Source: Pelagibius sp040217155 (lineage in GTDB: Bacteria; Pseudomonadota; Alphaproteobacteria; Kiloniellales; Kiloniellaceae). From it: 64,000 bases of DNA. Below the pieces are notes generated by a model that saw only the letters and a list, made by a program, of their open reading frames with translations, ran no database searches and was not told where the DNA came from. A program made the translations under genes and the position numbers. This document shows positions 34,869-43,333 of the stretch, one piece after another (position 1 is the stretch's first letter; every line of letters starts with the position of its first letter). The DNA lies in assembly GCA_040217155.1 (NCBI GenBank), contig JAVJNS010000014.1:124001-188000 (forward strand). The letters are read 5' to 3'.

Positions 34869-35798
34869 ATGACTGAGGTGGTATCCACTCACGACGCACA
34901 GCCTGACTCCCGCAACGAGGACCTGAAGATCTACATCAACGGAGAGATCTTCCCGCGATCCGATGCCAAGGTCTCCGTCTACGACTCGGGCTTCATGCTG
35001 GGCGATGGCGTATGGGAGGGGATAAGGCTCTATGGCGGGGTTTGGGCCTTTCTCGATGAGCATCTCGACCGCTTGTTCGAGGCTGCAAAGGCGATCGATC
35101 TTCAAATCGGCAAGACCCGCAAGGAGATCGAAGCGGCGCTTGACCGGACCGCCTCGGCCAACGGCATGCGCAAGGACGTCCATGCCCGCCTTATGGTGAC
35201 CCGCGGTGTGAAGGACAAGCCGTTCCAGGACCCCCGCCTGTCGCGCAGCGGCCCCACCATAGTCATCATCATGGAATTCAGCGCGCCGGTCCTCGCCAGG
35301 GGGATCAGGCTTCATACCGTACCGATTTACCGGGGCTTGCCGGTCACCCAGGACCCTAAACTGAACAGCCATTCGAAGCTGAACTGCATCCTCGCCGGCA
35401 TTCACGCACACAAGGCCGGGGCGGAGGAAGCCCTGATGCTCGATCCCCATGGTTTCGTCAACACGACGAACTCCTGCAACTTCTTCATCGTGCGCCGCGG
35501 CGAAGTCTGGACCTCTACCGGCGACTACTGCATGAACGGGATCACCCGACAAAAGGTGATCGACGTCTGCAGGGCGGCGGGAATTACCGTATATGAAAAG
35601 AACTTCTCTCTGGTCGAAACCTATGGCGCTGATGAGGCTTTCCTGACCGGCACCTTCGGGGCGCAGACGCCTGCCGTCCAGATCGACGGACGGCCCATCG
35701 GCGACGGGAAAACGGGGCCCATGACGAAGCGCATACAGGAACTCTACAAGGCGCTGATCGACACCGAAGTTGCCGCACGAGAGAAATCCAGGGATTGA
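34869..35798 (+). CDS. Class IV PLP aminotransferase (branched-chain/D-amino acid type)
   Basis: 309 residues. The start 'IYINGEIFPRSDAKVSVYDS' and 'GFMLGDGVWEGIRLYGG' are class IV signatures; the PLP lysine is in 'LNSHSKLNCILAGIHAHKAG', and 'EEALMLDPHGFVNTTNSCNF' and 'GITRQKVIDVCRAAGI' complete the fold. It would move the amino group of an imported amino acid to a keto acid. It follows aapP by 39 bp and closes the GntR cluster. The preference between L- and D-substrates cannot be set from sequence alone. Confidence 0.88.
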   Translation: MTEVVSTHDAQPDSRNEDLKIYINGEIFPRSDAKVSVYDSGFMLGDGVWEGIRLYGGVWAFLDEHLDRLFEAAKAIDLQIGKTRKEIEAALDRTASANGMRKDVHARLMVTRGVKDKPFQDPRLSRSGPTIVIIMEFSAPVLARGIRLHTVPIYRGLPVTQDPKLNSHSKLNCILAGIHAHKAGAEEALMLDPHGFVNTTNSCNFFIVRRGEVWTSTGDYCMNGITRQKVIDVCRAAGITVYEKNFSLVETYGADEAFLTGTFGAQTPAVQIDGRPIGDGKTGPMTKRIQELYKALIDTEVAAREKSRD

Positions 35799-35852
35799 GA
35801 GGGCGGCGGTACACCCGGGCAGCGGCTCGCGGTATTTTGGTCGAATAGTGTT

Positions 35853-37532
35853 CTAGTTTCGCCCCGACAGCAGGCCGCGGGCGATGACCTGGGCCTGGAT
35901 CTCGGCGGCGCCCTCGAAGATGTTGAGGATGCGCGCGTCGCAGAGCACGCGGGAGATCTTGTATTCCTCGGCATAGCCGTTGCCGCCGTGCACCTGCAGG
36001 GCGTTGTCGGCATTGGCCCAGGCGACACGGGCGCCGAGCAGCTTGGCCATGCCGGCATCGATGTCGCAACGCCGCCCGGAGTCTTTCTCGCGGGCGGCGG
36101 CGTAGGTGAGTTGGCGGGCCACCATGGTCTCGACCGCCATCCAGGCCAGTTTGCCGGCGACGCGCGGGAACTCCAGGATCGCCTTGCCGAATTGCTTCCT
36201 GTCCTGTGCGTACTCGAGGCCCAGTTCCAGCGCCGACTGGGCTACGCCGACGGCGCGCGCGGCGGTCTGGATGCGCGCCGATTCGAAGGTCGCCATGAGC
36301 TGCTTGAAGCCCTGGCCCTCGACGCCGCCCAGCAGATTCTCCGCTGACACCTCGAAGCCGTCGAAGGCGAGCTCGTATTCCTTCATGCCGCGATAGCCGA
36401 GTACCTTGATCTCGCCGCCGGTCATGCCGTCGGCCGGAAAGGGTTCGGCCTCCGTGCCGCGCGGTTTTTCCGCCAGCAGCATGGAGAGGCCGCGATAGCC
36501 GGCCTCGTCCGGGTCGGTGCGCGCCAGCAGCGTCATCAGGTCGCTGCGCGCGCCGTGGGTGATCCAGGTCTTGTTGCCGGTCACCTTGTAGACGGCGCCT
36601 TCTCTTGCCGCGCGGGTGCGCAGGCTGCCGAGGTCGGAGCCGGTGTTGGGCTCGGTGAAGACGGCGGTCGGCAGGATGTCGCCGGAGGCGATGAGCGGCA
36701 ACCATTTCTCCTGCTGCGCCTTAGTGCCGCCGAGGCGGATCAGCTCGGCGGCGATTTCCGAGCGGGTGCCCAGGGAGCCAAGGCCGATGTAGCCGCGCGA
36801 GAGCTCTTCGGTCACCACGCACATGGCCAGCTTGCCGAGGCCGGCACCGCCGAAGTCCTCCGGCACCGTCAGGCCGAAGACGCCGAGGCCGGCGAGCTGC
36901 TCGACGACCTCCAGCGGGATCAGCTCGTCCATCAGGTGCCAGCCGTGGGCGTCTTCCTTATGGTCCTCGGCGACCTTGCGGAACTGGTCGCGGATCATCT
37001 CCAGCATCTCGTCGGCGAGACCCGCTTCGCCGAAGTGGCCTTCGGCCAGATGCGCGGCAATGCGCATCCGCACCGCATTGCTGTTGCCGTCGCCGGCCAA
37101 CCGCCGCACGGCAGGGGTGGCCAGCGCCGCGACGGCATCCTCCTGCACGCCGAGATCGTTGGGGCGCAACACCTCCACCTGACTGAGGGCGATACCCCCT
37201 ATCATCTGGTTCAGATATTCGCCATAGGCGGCTTGCAGCAGGAGCTGTTCCAGTTCGCCGAACAGACCGGCGCCCTCCAGGCGCTGAGCCCACTGCAGCA
37301 TCTCGCGCAGGGCGGCGACGTAGGTCGCCAGCCAGGCATAGCCGTGGGCGGCGAACTGTTCGCGCTCCAGCAGCGTGGCGTCGACCTTGCCGCCCGGCGC
37401 GACCCGCAGGGCCACGGCGCTGCGTGCGGCCGCGTTGAAAGACTCGGCGGCGGCTAACGCCCCGGCGCAGGCGGCTAGCAGGTCGGAGAGGATCAGGCTT
37501 TCGCCTTGGGCTTCGGCTTGCACGGCAGACAT
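35853..37532 (-). CDS. mcd: (2S)-methylsuccinyl-CoA dehydrogenase
   Basis: 559 residues, longer than common acyl-CoA dehydrogenases (about 385) because of a 150-residue N-terminal region, the hallmark of Mcd. That region reads 'LEREQFAAHGYAWLATYVAA'. The core has 'VPEDFGGAGLGKLAMCVVTE', 'AVFTEPNTGSDLGSLRTRA', 'YKVTGNKTWITHGARSDLMT' and 'HGGNGYAEEYKISRVLCDAR'. It oxidises methylsuccinyl-CoA to mesaconyl-CoA and reduces ETF. It is third on the strand after ccr and a PhyH-like gene. Together with ecm across the divergent promoter, this places three steps of the ethylmalonyl-CoA pathway side by side. Confidence 0.88.
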   Translation of the reverse strand: MSAVQAEAQGESLILSDLLAACAGALAAAESFNAAARSAVALRVAPGGKVDATLLEREQFAAHGYAWLATYVAALREMLQWAQRLEGAGLFGELEQLLLQAAYGEYLNQMIGGIALSQVEVLRPNDLGVQEDAVAALATPAVRRLAGDGNSNAVRMRIAAHLAEGHFGEAGLADEMLEMIRDQFRKVAEDHKEDAHGWHLMDELIPLEVVEQLAGLGVFGLTVPEDFGGAGLGKLAMCVVTEELSRGYIGLGSLGTRSEIAAELIRLGGTKAQQEKWLPLIASGDILPTAVFTEPNTGSDLGSLRTRAAREGAVYKVTGNKTWITHGARSDLMTLLARTDPDEAGYRGLSMLLAEKPRGTEAEPFPADGMTGGEIKVLGYRGMKEYELAFDGFEVSAENLLGGVEGQGFKQLMATFESARIQTAARAVGVAQSALELGLEYAQDRKQFGKAILEFPRVAGKLAWMAVETMVARQLTYAAAREKDSGRRCDIDAGMAKLLGARVAWANADNALQVHGGNGYAEEYKISRVLCDARILNIFEGAAEIQAQVIARGLLSGRN

Positions 37533-37555
37533 CTTAAACCCTTTCAGGCTACTTA

Positions 37556-37580
37556 ACTTGATCTCTTAAGTCCGTCTTAA
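37556..37580 (-). promoter_or_regulatory. CTTAAG repeats upstream of mcd
   Basis: On the minus strand CTTAAG occurs twice 11 bp apart, with a third near-copy (AGTTAAG) about one more turn on, all within 50 bp of the mcd start. The spacing also satisfies TTAA-N7-TTAA. It could be an operator for an internal mcd promoter. The first repeat includes the stop codon of the upstream gene, so chance is possible. Confidence 0.3.
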
Positions 37581-38161
37581 GCCAGTTGGACCTGGAGAAT
37601 GCGCCGGTGGCCCCGCGTGGTGCGGCGGCGCGATCCCTGCACCAGCCAAGGGCGCAGAGCCAGTACAGTGCCGGCGGACACTGCCAGTTCCATCGCCGGC
37701 GTTTCCATCGCCAGTCTTTCAATCTCGCCGGCAGCCAGCGGTCCCTTCAGATGGCTGCCGGGCAGCACACGCAAGCCGCCGTCGGCCGGACCGATAAGGT
37801 CAAGATGCCAGCGCAGGATCAGATCGCAGCCACCTGCCGAGTCTGTGATTTCACTCTCGGGTTGATGCCAGGATTTCGGAAGCTGCGTGATTTGGTCGAA
37901 GGCAATGGCGCGGACCGTCTCCGCATCGGCGCCAAGTGCCTGGGCAGCCAGATCTCGCACGGCTGGTTGATCCAGCAAGGCCCTGACCAGTGGATGGTCT
38001 GGGCCAACGCGCTGCGATCCCTCCGCATCGGCGCGCAGGGCGTCAAAGGCGGCGACGGCCGCCGTGAGCGGGACCGCCGTACCGTCGATCAGAGCGAATC
38101 CCTGCCGCGCGAGCTTTTCGCCGGCGTGTTGCGCCTCCGCTGCCAGACAGGCCAGCGCCAT
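37577..38161 (-). CDS. PhyH-like (phytanoyl-CoA dioxygenase family) protein
   Basis: 194 residues. The C-terminal half has the family motif 'GPADGGLRVLPGSHLKGPLA', with the distal iron His in 'PGSH', and Arg/His near 'RGHRRILQVQLA'. The proximal motif that is usually 'WHQD' here reads 'SWHQPES', so the Asp ligand of the H-x-D pair is changed. The protein is shorter than typical PhyH enzymes (about 250-290). It is placed between ccr (10 bp) and mcd (44 bp) on one strand, suggesting a link to CoA-ester metabolism, but no role is known to me. Confidence 0.65.
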   Translation of the reverse strand: MALACLAAEAQHAGEKLARQGFALIDGTAVPLTAAVAAFDALRADAEGSQRVGPDHPLVRALLDQPAVRDLAAQALGADAETVRAIAFDQITQLPKSWHQPESEITDSAGGCDLILRWHLDLIGPADGGLRVLPGSHLKGPLAAGEIERLAMETPAMELAVSAGTVLALRPWLVQGSRRRTTRGHRRILQVQLA

Positions 38162-38171
38162 CGGATCGCCC

Positions 38172-39470
38172 TCAGTCTGCCGCCGCGGCGTCTTCCAGGG
38201 TGCGCAACCCCGGGCGCTTGGCTTGAACCAGGACCGCCATGTTTCCGGGGCGGTGCTGGTTATTCATCATCTTGGTGTGGGCGCGCGGAATGTCGCGCCA
38301 GGCGAAGACCTCAGACATGCAAGGATCGATGCGCCGCTCCACCATCAGGTTGTTGGCCTGGCTGGCCTGCATGAGGTTGGCGAAGTGGCTGCCTTGGATG
38401 CGCTTCTGACGCATCCACACGAAGCGCGCGTCGAAGGTCAGGTTGTAGCCCGTGGTGCCGGCGCAGAACACCACCATGCCGCCGCGCTTGACGACCATGC
38501 AGCTGACCGGGAAAGTCTGTTCGCCAGGGTGTTCGAAGACGAAGTCGACGTCGTTGCCCTTGCCGGTGTATTGCCAGATCGCCTTGCCGAACTCGCGCAC
38601 CCGGCGCATGTAGTCGCCGAAGCCCTCGCCGTTGACCGGCGGCAGCTGGCCCCAGCAGTCGAAGTCCTTGCGGTTGACGACGCCCTTGGCGCCCAGCGAC
38701 ATGACGAAGTCGCGCTTGTCCTCGTCGGAGATCACGCCAATGGCGTTGGCGCCGGCCGTCGCGATCAGCTGGATGGCCATGGAGCCGAGGCCACCGGAGG
38801 CGCCCCAGACCAGCACGTTGTGCCCGGGCCTGAGGATGTGCGGGCGGTGGCCGAAGAGCATGCGGTAGGCGGTCGCCAGCGTCAGGGTGTAGCAGCCGCT
38901 CTCTTCCCACGACAGGTGCCGCGCCCGCGGCATCAGCTGGCGGTCCTGCACTCGGGCGAACTGGGCAAAGGAGCCGTCGGGCGTCTCATAGCCCCAGATG
39001 CGCTGCGATGGCGAGAACATCGGATCGCCGCCGTTGCACTCCTCGTCGTCGCCGTCGTCCTGGTTACAGTGCACCACGACCTCGTCGCCGACCTTCCAGC
39101 GCTTGACCTGGGAGCCCACGGCCCAGACGATGCCGGCGGCGTCGGACCCGGCGATGTGATAGGGCGCCTTGTGCACGTCGAAGGGAGAGATCGGCGTGCC
39201 GAGGCCGGCCCAGACGCCGTTGTAGTTCACACCGGCGGCCATCACCATGACCAGCACGTCGTGGCTGTCCAGGGCCGGTGTGTCGACGACCTCGATCTGC
39301 ATGGCTTGTTCCGGCTCGCCGTGGCGTTCGCGCCGGATCACCCAGGCGTGCATCTTGCTCGGGATGTGTCCCAGCGGCGGAATTTCTCCAACCTCGTAGA
39401 GGTCTTTCACCGGACGCGCCGGCGAATCCGCAGTGGCCCCTTCAGCCGATCCCGCGAGTACTTCGGCCAT
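38172..39470 (-). CDS. ccr: Crotonyl-CoA carboxylase/reductase
   Basis: 432 residues from the ATG at 39470; the open frame extends 19 codons more without family support. It is a medium-chain dehydrogenase/reductase: 'NYNGVWAGLGTPISPFDVHK', 'HIAGSDAAGIVWAVG', NADP loop 'VLVWGASGGLGSMAIQLIAT', 'FDCWGQLPPVNGEGFGDYMR' and 'FEHPGEQTFPVSCMVVKRGG'. It reductively carboxylates crotonyl-CoA to ethylmalonyl-CoA, the defining step of the ethylmalonyl-CoA pathway. It is divergent from ecm. Confidence 0.95.
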   Translation of the reverse strand: MAEVLAGSAEGATADSPARPVKDLYEVGEIPPLGHIPSKMHAWVIRRERHGEPEQAMQIEVVDTPALDSHDVLVMVMAAGVNYNGVWAGLGTPISPFDVHKAPYHIAGSDAAGIVWAVGSQVKRWKVGDEVVVHCNQDDGDDEECNGGDPMFSPSQRIWGYETPDGSFAQFARVQDRQLMPRARHLSWEESGCYTLTLATAYRMLFGHRPHILRPGHNVLVWGASGGLGSMAIQLIATAGANAIGVISDEDKRDFVMSLGAKGVVNRKDFDCWGQLPPVNGEGFGDYMRRVREFGKAIWQYTGKGNDVDFVFEHPGEQTFPVSCMVVKRGGMVVFCAGTTGYNLTFDARFVWMRQKRIQGSHFANLMQASQANNLMVERRIDPCMSEVFAWRDIPRAHTKMMNNQHRPGNMAVLVQAKRPGLRTLEDAAAAD

Positions 39471-39842
39471 GCTCCAAACCCTCCAGTCGTAACCGGCCCC
39501 CACGCCTGTCGGCGGCCGTTTTGCCAATCCCTTCGCAACTGCGCATTGCCCGGTGACGGACTCTGCTGCGAGCTGGGTTATTCCGCTGGGAATTCCCTTT
39601 CGCAGTGCGGTATTTTCCTTGACTCATAGACTCCCAAACGCTTTTTTGCAACGCACAATGGCATTGTTTTTTGCGTAGGCAGGGATTTTTTCGTAATTTT
39701 CTGTCTATTTCACCCACCAGACGAAACATGATAACTTATTTTTGGTTCGCTCAAGGTGCTTTGGGTGCGTTGCAGCAGAGCCGGTGGTGCTAAAGTCAGG
39801 GGACGGAAATTCGATGCGCGGAAGTGGAGCGGTGAGGACGAA
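39471..39842. promoter_or_regulatory. Divergent ccr/ecm promoter region
   Basis: About 370 bp without a gene, richer in A+T than its surroundings. TTGCAACGCAC at 39646-39656 and GTGCGTTGCAG at 39765-39775 form an inverted pair, and ACAATG-G-CATTGT at 39655-39667 is a dyad. Two TTTTTTGC tracts 25 bp apart resemble the TTTGC half-sites known for RamB/PccR-type regulators of this pathway. The assignment of any regulator is inference. Confidence 0.45.
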
Positions 39843-41861
39843 ATGAGCGACACGATGCAGGCAGATTCCAGTGAAACGCGTGAGCGCGACAAACCCTGGC
39901 TGATCCGTACCTATGCTGGCCATTCGACCGCAGCGGCGTCCAACGCGCTCTATCGCAAGAATTTGGCGCGCGGCCAGACCGGCCTTTCGGTGGCTTTCGA
40001 CCTGCCGACCCAGACGGGCTACGACTCCGACCATCCCTTGGCCAAAGGCGAGGTCGGCAAGGTCGGCGTGCCGATCAGCCACCTGGGCGACATGGAGAAG
40101 CTCTTTGCGGAGATTCCCCTGGCCAAGATGAACACCTCCATGACCATCAACGCCACGGCGCCCTGGCTGCTTGCGCTCTACATCGCCTGTGCGGAAAAGC
40201 AGGGCGCCGGGCGCGGCGAACTCACCGGCACGGTGCAGAACGACATCATCAAGGAATACCTCTCGCGCGGGACCTATATTTTCCCGCCGCAGCCCTCGCT
40301 GCGGCTGATCACCGACGTGATCGCCTTCACCTATCGCGAAGTGCCGAAGTGGAACCCGACCAACGTCTGCTCCTACCATCTGCAGGAGGCCGGAGCGACG
40401 CCGGTGCAGGAACTGGCCTATGCCTTGGCGACGGCCATTGCGGTACTGGATTCGGTCAGGGACTCGGGCCAGGTGCCGGCGGAGGATTTTCCCCGTGTGG
40501 TGGGGCGCATCTCGTTTTTCGTCAACGCCGGCCTGCGCTTCATCACCGAGATGTGCAAGATGCGCGCCTTCACCGAACTGTGGGACGAGATCTGCCGCGC
40601 GCGCTACGGCATCGAAGAGGAAAAATACCGGCGTTTCCGCTACGGCGTTCAGGTGAATTCCCTGGGCTTGACCGAGCAGCAGCCGGAGAACAATGTCTAC
40701 CGCATCCTGTTGGAGGCCCTGGCCGTCACCCTGTCGAAGGACGCGCGGGCGCGCGCCGTTCAGTTGCCGGCTTGGAACGAAGCGCTCGGCCTGCCGCGCC
40801 CCTGGGACCAGCAATGGTCCCTGCGCCTGCAGCAGATCCTCGCCTTCGAAACCGACCTCTTGGACTACGACGACATTTTCAACGGCTCGACCGTGGTGGC
40901 CGCCAAGGTCGCGGCACTGAAGGCCGAAGCGCTTGAGGAACTGGCCCGCATCGAGGACCTCGGCGGCGCCATCGCCGCGGTGGAGAACGCCTACATGAAA
41001 GAGCGGCTGGTCGAGAGCGCCGCGCGGCGCCTGGAGTCCATCGAATCCGGCCGGCAGACCGTGATCGGCGTCAATGCCTACCAGGACAGCGAGCCCTCGC
41101 CGCTGGTGCAAGGCGGCGACGCTGGCTATCTGGCACCCGACCGCGCCGCCGAGGCCGGGCAGATTGCGGCCCTCGAGGCTTGGCGCCGGTCTCGCGACCA
41201 GGCGGCCGCCGACACGGCCCTGGCCGCCCTCGAGGCCGCCGCCCGCGGCGGCACCAATATCATGGAGCCGTCGGTCGCCTGCGCCCATGCCGGGGTGACC
41301 ACCGGAGAGTGGGGCGCCGTGCTGCGCGGCGTCTTCGGCGAATACCGCGCGCCGACCGGCGTCGGTGGCGCGGCCGCACAGGCCCGAAACGACGCCGATG
41401 ACCTGGCCCCGGTGCGCGAGCGGGTCGAGGCGGTGTCCGGCCGGCTCGGCCGGCGCCTCAAGATGCTGGTCGGCAAGCCCGGCCTGGACGGCCACTCCAA
41501 CGGCGCCGAGCAGATTGCCGTGCGCGCCCGCGACGCCGGATTCGAGGTGGTTTACGAGGGCATTCGCCTGACTCCGGCGCAGATCGTCGGCGCCGCCCTG
41601 GAAGAGGGCGTGCACGTCATCGGCCTGTCGATCCTCTCCGGCTCCCACGTCGCCCTGGTCGGCGAGGTGTTGGAGCGCATGGACAAGGCCGGCATCGGCC
41701 GGATCCCGGTGGTGGCCGGCGGCATCATCCCGGCGGAGGACGAAGCGGCCCTGAAGCAGGCCGGTGTCGCCGCCGTCTACACCCCCAAGGACTACGACCT
41801 GACCGCCATTCTCGCCGACATCGTCGAGATCGTCGACCGCGCCACCCAAGAGGCCGCCTAG
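39843..41861 (+). CDS. ecm: Ethylmalonyl-CoA mutase
   Basis: 672 residues from the ATG at 39843 ('MSDTMQADSSETRERDKPWL'). It is an adenosylcobalamin-dependent mutase of the MeaA/Ecm branch: 'RKNLARGQTGLSVAFDLPTQ', 'INATAPWLLALYIACAEKQG', and C-terminal B12 domain 'MLVGKPGLDGHSNGAEQIAV', where D-x-H-x-x-G binds cobalt. It converts (2R)-ethylmalonyl-CoA to methylsuccinyl-CoA, the substrate of Mcd encoded nearby. The single-chain form and length match Ecm rather than methylmalonyl-CoA mutase large subunit (about 710). Confidence 0.94.
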   Translation: MSDTMQADSSETRERDKPWLIRTYAGHSTAAASNALYRKNLARGQTGLSVAFDLPTQTGYDSDHPLAKGEVGKVGVPISHLGDMEKLFAEIPLAKMNTSMTINATAPWLLALYIACAEKQGAGRGELTGTVQNDIIKEYLSRGTYIFPPQPSLRLITDVIAFTYREVPKWNPTNVCSYHLQEAGATPVQELAYALATAIAVLDSVRDSGQVPAEDFPRVVGRISFFVNAGLRFITEMCKMRAFTELWDEICRARYGIEEEKYRRFRYGVQVNSLGLTEQQPENNVYRILLEALAVTLSKDARARAVQLPAWNEALGLPRPWDQQWSLRLQQILAFETDLLDYDDIFNGSTVVAAKVAALKAEALEELARIEDLGGAIAAVENAYMKERLVESAARRLESIESGRQTVIGVNAYQDSEPSPLVQGGDAGYLAPDRAAEAGQIAALEAWRRSRDQAAADTALAALEAAARGGTNIMEPSVACAHAGVTTGEWGAVLRGVFGEYRAPTGVGGAAAQARNDADDLAPVRERVEAVSGRLGRRLKMLVGKPGLDGHSNGAEQIAVRARDAGFEVVYEGIRLTPAQIVGAALEEGVHVIGLSILSGSHVALVGEVLERMDKAGIGRIPVVAGGIIPAEDEAALKQAGVAAVYTPKDYDLTAILADIVEIVDRATQEAA

Positions 41862-42049
41862 GCCAAGGGGCGGCGTAGAAATCCTCTGCCAGGACGGTTA
41901 GTCTCCAGGCACGGAAGACTTGGCGTTTAGAGATGGGCCTTCAGCCCACCTCTGCGCCAGGCCTTCAGAGAGAGAGAAATTGTTTGCCTCGCCCAGAGAG
42001 ACGCACATCGGAGCGCGTTTCGTAGGGCGAGGCAGCGGGAGGAGACGAG

Positions 42050-43132
42050 ATGAAACGCCGCGAGTTTGTGAAGGGCGCGGGGATTGCCGCCGCCGCAAGC
42101 ACTCTGGCCGCGCCGGCCATCGCCCAGGAGCGCGTCGAGTGGAACATGGTGATGCCCTGGCCCAAGGGTGCGCCGGGTGTCGGCGTCAATGCCGAGCGCT
42201 TCGTCCAGCGGGTGGGCGAGATGAGCGGCGGCCGCCTGACGATTAAGCTCTTCGCCGCCGGCGAGCTGGTGCCGCCCTTCGAGAGCTTCGACGCGGTGCA
42301 GAGCGGCACCGCCGACCTGCTGCACGGCACACCCTACTACTGGGTCGGCAAGTCCAAGGCCTTCAACTACTTTACCACGCTGCCCTTCGGCCTCAACGCC
42401 ATAGAACTGCCGGCCTGGCTGACCTACGGCGGCGGCCAGGAACTCTGGGAAGAAGCCTACGCCGACTTTGGCCTGCAGCCCTTCTACGCCGGGTCGAGCG
42501 GGGTGCAGGCCGGCGGCTGGTTCAAGGATGAAGTGAAGTCCTGGGAGGACCTGCAGGGCCTGAAAATCCGCATGGCCGGCCTCGGCGGCGAGGTCATGCG
42601 CCGCGCCGGCTCGGTGGTGGTATTGCTGCCGCCGGGCGAGATTCTGCCGGCCATGCAGTCCGGCGCCATCGACGCGGCGGAGTGGATCGGTCCCTGGAAC
42701 GATATCGCCTTTGGCCTACAAAAGGTGGTGAAGTACTACTATGTCCCGGCCTTCCACGAGCCGGGCCCAGGCTTGGAGATCTCGGTGAACAAGGCCAAGT
42801 TCGAGGCGCTGCCCGCCGACCTCCAGGCCATCGTGCGCTACGCGGCGGCGGCCACGGCGCAGGACACCACCACCGACTTCACCTATCACAACATCCAGGC
42901 CTTCGGGCCGCTGCTGGCCGACTACGACGTCGAATTGCGCACTTTCTCCGACGAGATCATCAAGCGCCTCGGCGGCATCACCATGGAGGTCATTGCCGAG
43001 ATCGGCGAGACCGACGATCTGACGCGGAAAATTCACGCCTCCTTCATGGACTTCGCCGGCAAGGCCGCGACCTATCAGGGCGCCTTCGAGGAGACCATGC
43101 TGCGTCAGCGCCGCATGGTCTGGGAGGGGTAA
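42050..43132 (+). CDS. TRAP transporter substrate-binding protein (DctP family), orphan
   Basis: 360 residues with a Tat-type signal 'MKRREFVKGAGIAAAASTLA' and cleavage near 'APAIAQ'. The DctP fold follows: 'NMVMPWPKGAPGVGVNAERF', 'AGELVPPFESFDAVQSG', 'ELWEEAYADFGLQPFYAGSS', 'DLQGLKIRMAGLGGEVMRRA' (with the conserved Arg) and 'AAEWIGPWNDIAFGLQKV'. It resembles the branch that binds mono- or 2-oxocarboxylates. No DctQ or DctM membrane genes are adjacent, so it must use subunits encoded elsewhere. Confidence 0.9.
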   Translation: MKRREFVKGAGIAAAASTLAAPAIAQERVEWNMVMPWPKGAPGVGVNAERFVQRVGEMSGGRLTIKLFAAGELVPPFESFDAVQSGTADLLHGTPYYWVGKSKAFNYFTTLPFGLNAIELPAWLTYGGGQELWEEAYADFGLQPFYAGSSGVQAGGWFKDEVKSWEDLQGLKIRMAGLGGEVMRRAGSVVVLLPPGEILPAMQSGAIDAAEWIGPWNDIAFGLQKVVKYYYVPAFHEPGPGLEISVNKAKFEALPADLQAIVRYAAAATAQDTTTDFTYHNIQAFGPLLADYDVELRTFSDEIIKRLGGITMEVIAEIGETDDLTRKIHASFMDFAGKAATYQGAFEETMLRQRRMVWEG

Positions 43133-43333
43133 GCCGTCGTGCTTGGTTGACGCCCAATCCGGGGTTAACGCCCGATCCGGTTGACATTTCCGCCGCCAGG
43201 GCGTTTCATCCCCAGGTTATGAGCACAGAGCTTCTGTTCGGCATCGCCATTCGAATTACAGACCCGGCGCCCAGGGGGTAGTCGGGTTTCGGTGATTCGT
43301 CTTTAGGCATTGTCCGTACAGGAGGGCCAGAGC

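Noticed and set aside
39705..41849. A 714-codon minus-strand open frame
   Set aside because: It is the exact antisense of ecm, which has full family motifs; the minus translation has none.
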